Assembly: GCF_014230305.1 (NCBI RefSeq)
Contig: NZ_JACLAU010000002.1
Coordinates: 62,001 to 126,000, forward strand
Source: Novosphingobium aerophilum
Lineage (GTDB): Bacteria > Pseudomonadota > Alphaproteobacteria > Sphingomonadales > Sphingomonadaceae
DNA: 64,000 nt
Direction of reading: 5' to 3'
Both the position numbers and the translations under genes were made by a program. Below the pieces are notes generated by a model. It searched no databases and was not told the DNA's origin. It worked only from the letters and a program-made list of their open reading frames with translations. Of this stretch, positions 62,819 to 64,000 are shown piece after piece; position 1 is the stretch's first letter, and the number at the start of each line of letters is the position of its first letter.

Positions 62819-63298
62819 TCAACCTTCGGGCGGGTCGGCGATCATCGCGGTGAACTTGACCTCGCAGGTGACCTTGTCACCGATCATCGCCCGGCCCTCG
62901 AACTTGCACACCCGGGCCCGCTTCTGGACAAAGGCGACGTGCAGGTCGAGCAGCACCCCGGGTTCCACCGGAGCGCGGAACTTGGCCTCCTCGATCGCCA
63001 TGAAGTAGACCAGCTTGCCCGATCCGGCGAGGCCCAGGCTCTCCACCGCGAGGACCCCGGCCGCCTGGGCCAGGGCCTCGATCTGCAGGACCCCCGGCAT
63101 GATCGGGCGTCCCGGGAAGTGTCCCTGGAAGAAATCCTCGTTGAAGCTGACCGCCTTGATCGCGTGAATCCGCTCGTCGACGACGAGATCGGCCACGCGA
63201 TCGACGAGCAGCATCGGATAGCGATGCGGCAGCGCCGCAAGAACGCCCCGGATGTCGAGGGTCTTGGCGGCAGGGGCTGCCGCATTCTCTTCCGTCAT
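62819..63298 (-). CDS. fabZ: 3-hydroxyacyl-ACP dehydratase FabZ
   Basis: A 159-residue hot-dog-fold dehydratase of fatty acid synthesis. The catalytic segment [20 protein letters not shown] provides H60 and E74, and the opening [13 protein letters not shown] is typical. The N-terminal dozen residues are Ala-rich and non-conserved. It follows skp by 19 bases in the bamA-skp-fabZ run; lpxD, often found between skp and fabZ, is missing here. Confidence 0.95.
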   Translation of the reverse strand: MTEENAAAPAAKTLDIRGVLAALPHRYPMLLVDRVADLVVDERIHAIKAVSFNEDFFQGHFPGRPIMPGVLQIEALAQAAGVLAVESLGLAGSGKLVYFMAIEEAKFRAPVEPGVLLDLHVAFVQKRARVCKFEGRAMIGDKVTCEVKFTAMIADPPEG

Positions 63299-63317
63299 GC
63301 TCCCGATCCCGGCGCGA

Positions 63318-63950
63318 TCAGCGACCCGGAGGGGTCTGGGTGGTCGGACGCGGGGCGGCCGGTGCGGCCGGGGCCTGGCCCTGGGCCGGCTGGGCCGGAG
63401 CCACGGCCTGCAGCGAGGTCAGCGAGGCGTTGACCGCAGCGAGCAGATCGTTGGTCACGTCGAACTGGGGATCATAGGCCAGGGTGGTGCCAACCTCGAT
63501 CAGCACGGTCGCGCCGCGCTTGGTCATGGTCGGAACATACAGCCCCTGCAGCTTGGTCAGCAACTGCTCGCGGACATAGGCCTGGTTGCGCTGGATCGTC
63601 TGCTGCTGGCCCTGCAGTTCCTGCGCGGCCGCCTGCTGGTTGCGCTGGAAGGTTTCGATGCGGGTCTTCAGCGCCGCATCGGGCTCCTTGCCGCCCAGCG
63701 CCTTCAGCGCGCCGTCCAGGTACTGGGCCTCGGGCCCGAGGCTGGACTGCAACTGCTGGGCGCGCGATTCATACGCGGCAACCTGCTGCTGCAGCGCGGC
63801 AGCAGCGGTCTTGCAGGCGTTGCATTCGCGGGTGATGCGATCGAGGTCGACCACGGCCACCTTGGCGGGAGCGACGGCCTGCTGCGCCTGGACCGGCGAA
63901 ACGGCAGCGAGAGTGGCCGCAACGGCAGCCGGAATCAGGTACTTGCTCAT
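63318..63950 (-). CDS. skp: OmpH/Skp-family periplasmic chaperone
   Basis: A 210-residue protein with a signal peptide (cleavage after VQAQ or VQA near residue 22). [39 protein letters not shown] (given in part) begins the long helical tentacles, which are Gln- and Ala-rich to about residue 125. The family chaperones outer-membrane proteins on the way to BamA. The C-terminal 35 residues are Pro/Ala/Gln-rich and probably disordered, longer than in E. coli Skp. The ATG overlaps the bamA stop by one base. Confidence 0.9.
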   Translation of the reverse strand: MSKYLIPAAVAATLAAVSPVQAQQAVAPAKVAVVDLDRITRECNACKTAAAALQQQVAAYESRAQQLQSSLGPEAQYLDGALKALGGKEPDAALKTRIETFQRNQQAAAQELQGQQQTIQRNQAYVREQLLTKLQGLYVPTMTKRGATVLIEVGTTLAYDPQFDVTNDLLAAVNASLTSLQAVAPAQPAQGQAPAAPAAPRPTTQTPPGR

Positions 63951-64000
63951 CAGAACTGGGTTCCTACGTTGAAAGTGAAAGTCTTGGGATCGTCACCAGG
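63950..64000 (-). CDS. bamA: Outer membrane assembly factor BamA, last 16 codons
   Basis: The window edge leaves only the C-terminal residues, ending KTFTFNVGTQF before TGA. Alternating hydrophobic residues and a terminal Phe form the last beta-strand signature of outer-membrane barrels, and BamA proteins of this group end in a FxVGTxF pattern. Position directly before skp and fabZ supports BamA. The rest of the gene lies outside. Confidence 0.8.
   Translation of the reverse strand, partial: PGDDPKTFTFNVGTQF

Overview
The window is a gene-dense, GC-rich chromosomal stretch. It most likely comes from an alphaproteobacterium of the order Sphingomonadales (Novosphingobium, Sphingomonas or a relative). 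This is inferred from protein style and gene order: alphaproteobacterial PstC and PstA with long N-termini, a PrsK/PrsR two-component pair of the XrtA/PEP-CTERM type, a GTTC-N7-GTTC LexA box, a CcmC-D-E-F-G-H-I order, and a tRNA-His that keeps the encoded G-1:C73 pair. Nearly all genes are housekeeping. I see no insertion sequence, prophage, plasmid function or CRISPR array.

Layout. 1-522: start of an RTX-like calcium-binding protein, cut by the window edge. 721-4411 (minus): xseB, ispA, coaD, a cyclophilin and queA. 4485-8697: purL, then serB and miaA, which are divergent with overlapping start codons. 8861-12301: ilvI-ilvH-ilvC closed by a strong terminator. 12431-14180: two glycosyltransferase-like genes. 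14239-16080: a Leu-rich leader peptide, attenuator-like hairpins and leuA. 16133-18870: a flavodoxin-like gene, recJ and two tRNA-Glu genes. 18893-26199: the phosphate regulon phoR-pstSCAB-phoU-phoB, with Pho boxes before phoR and pstS. 26311-29345: an adaptor/permease/ATPase export system. 29374-32044 (minus): a radical SAM gene and a DUF4130-UdgX fusion behind a LexA-type box. 32196-35868: an amino acid permease, panB and a DUF475/TerC membrane protein. 36107-42658 (minus): TIGR03013-type sugar transferase, prsK, prsR and a TPR protein, an exopolysaccharide/PEP-CTERM control cluster. 42955-49627: tRNA-Leu, efp-suhB, thiE, two small secreted proteins, an EVE-domain protein, a 2OG-Fe(II) oxygenase and a GGDEF-EAL protein. 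49729-54036: dapF-mtaB-ftsY-yciB and a PuuD-like membrane protein. 54299-61850 (minus): a CPBP-like protein, kup, and ccmC-D-E-F-G-H-I. 62016-64000 (minus): tRNA-His, rpmE, fabZ, skp and the last codons of bamA.

Most neighbours are translationally coupled by short overlaps (ATGA, GTGA or TGATG). The signals I consider most worth following are: (1) the leader peptide and 10-bp long-range pairing before leuA; (2) the LexA-type direct repeat placed on the ribosome-binding site of the radical SAM/UdgX operon; (3) three Pho half-sites in exact 11-bp phase before pstS; (4) a DUF707-like plus GT2 pair between branched-chain amino acid loci; (5) nested palindromes between the amino acid permease and panB; and (6) an orphan LacI-like operator in a convergent gap. 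All functional calls rest on reading translations and motifs; no database search was run.
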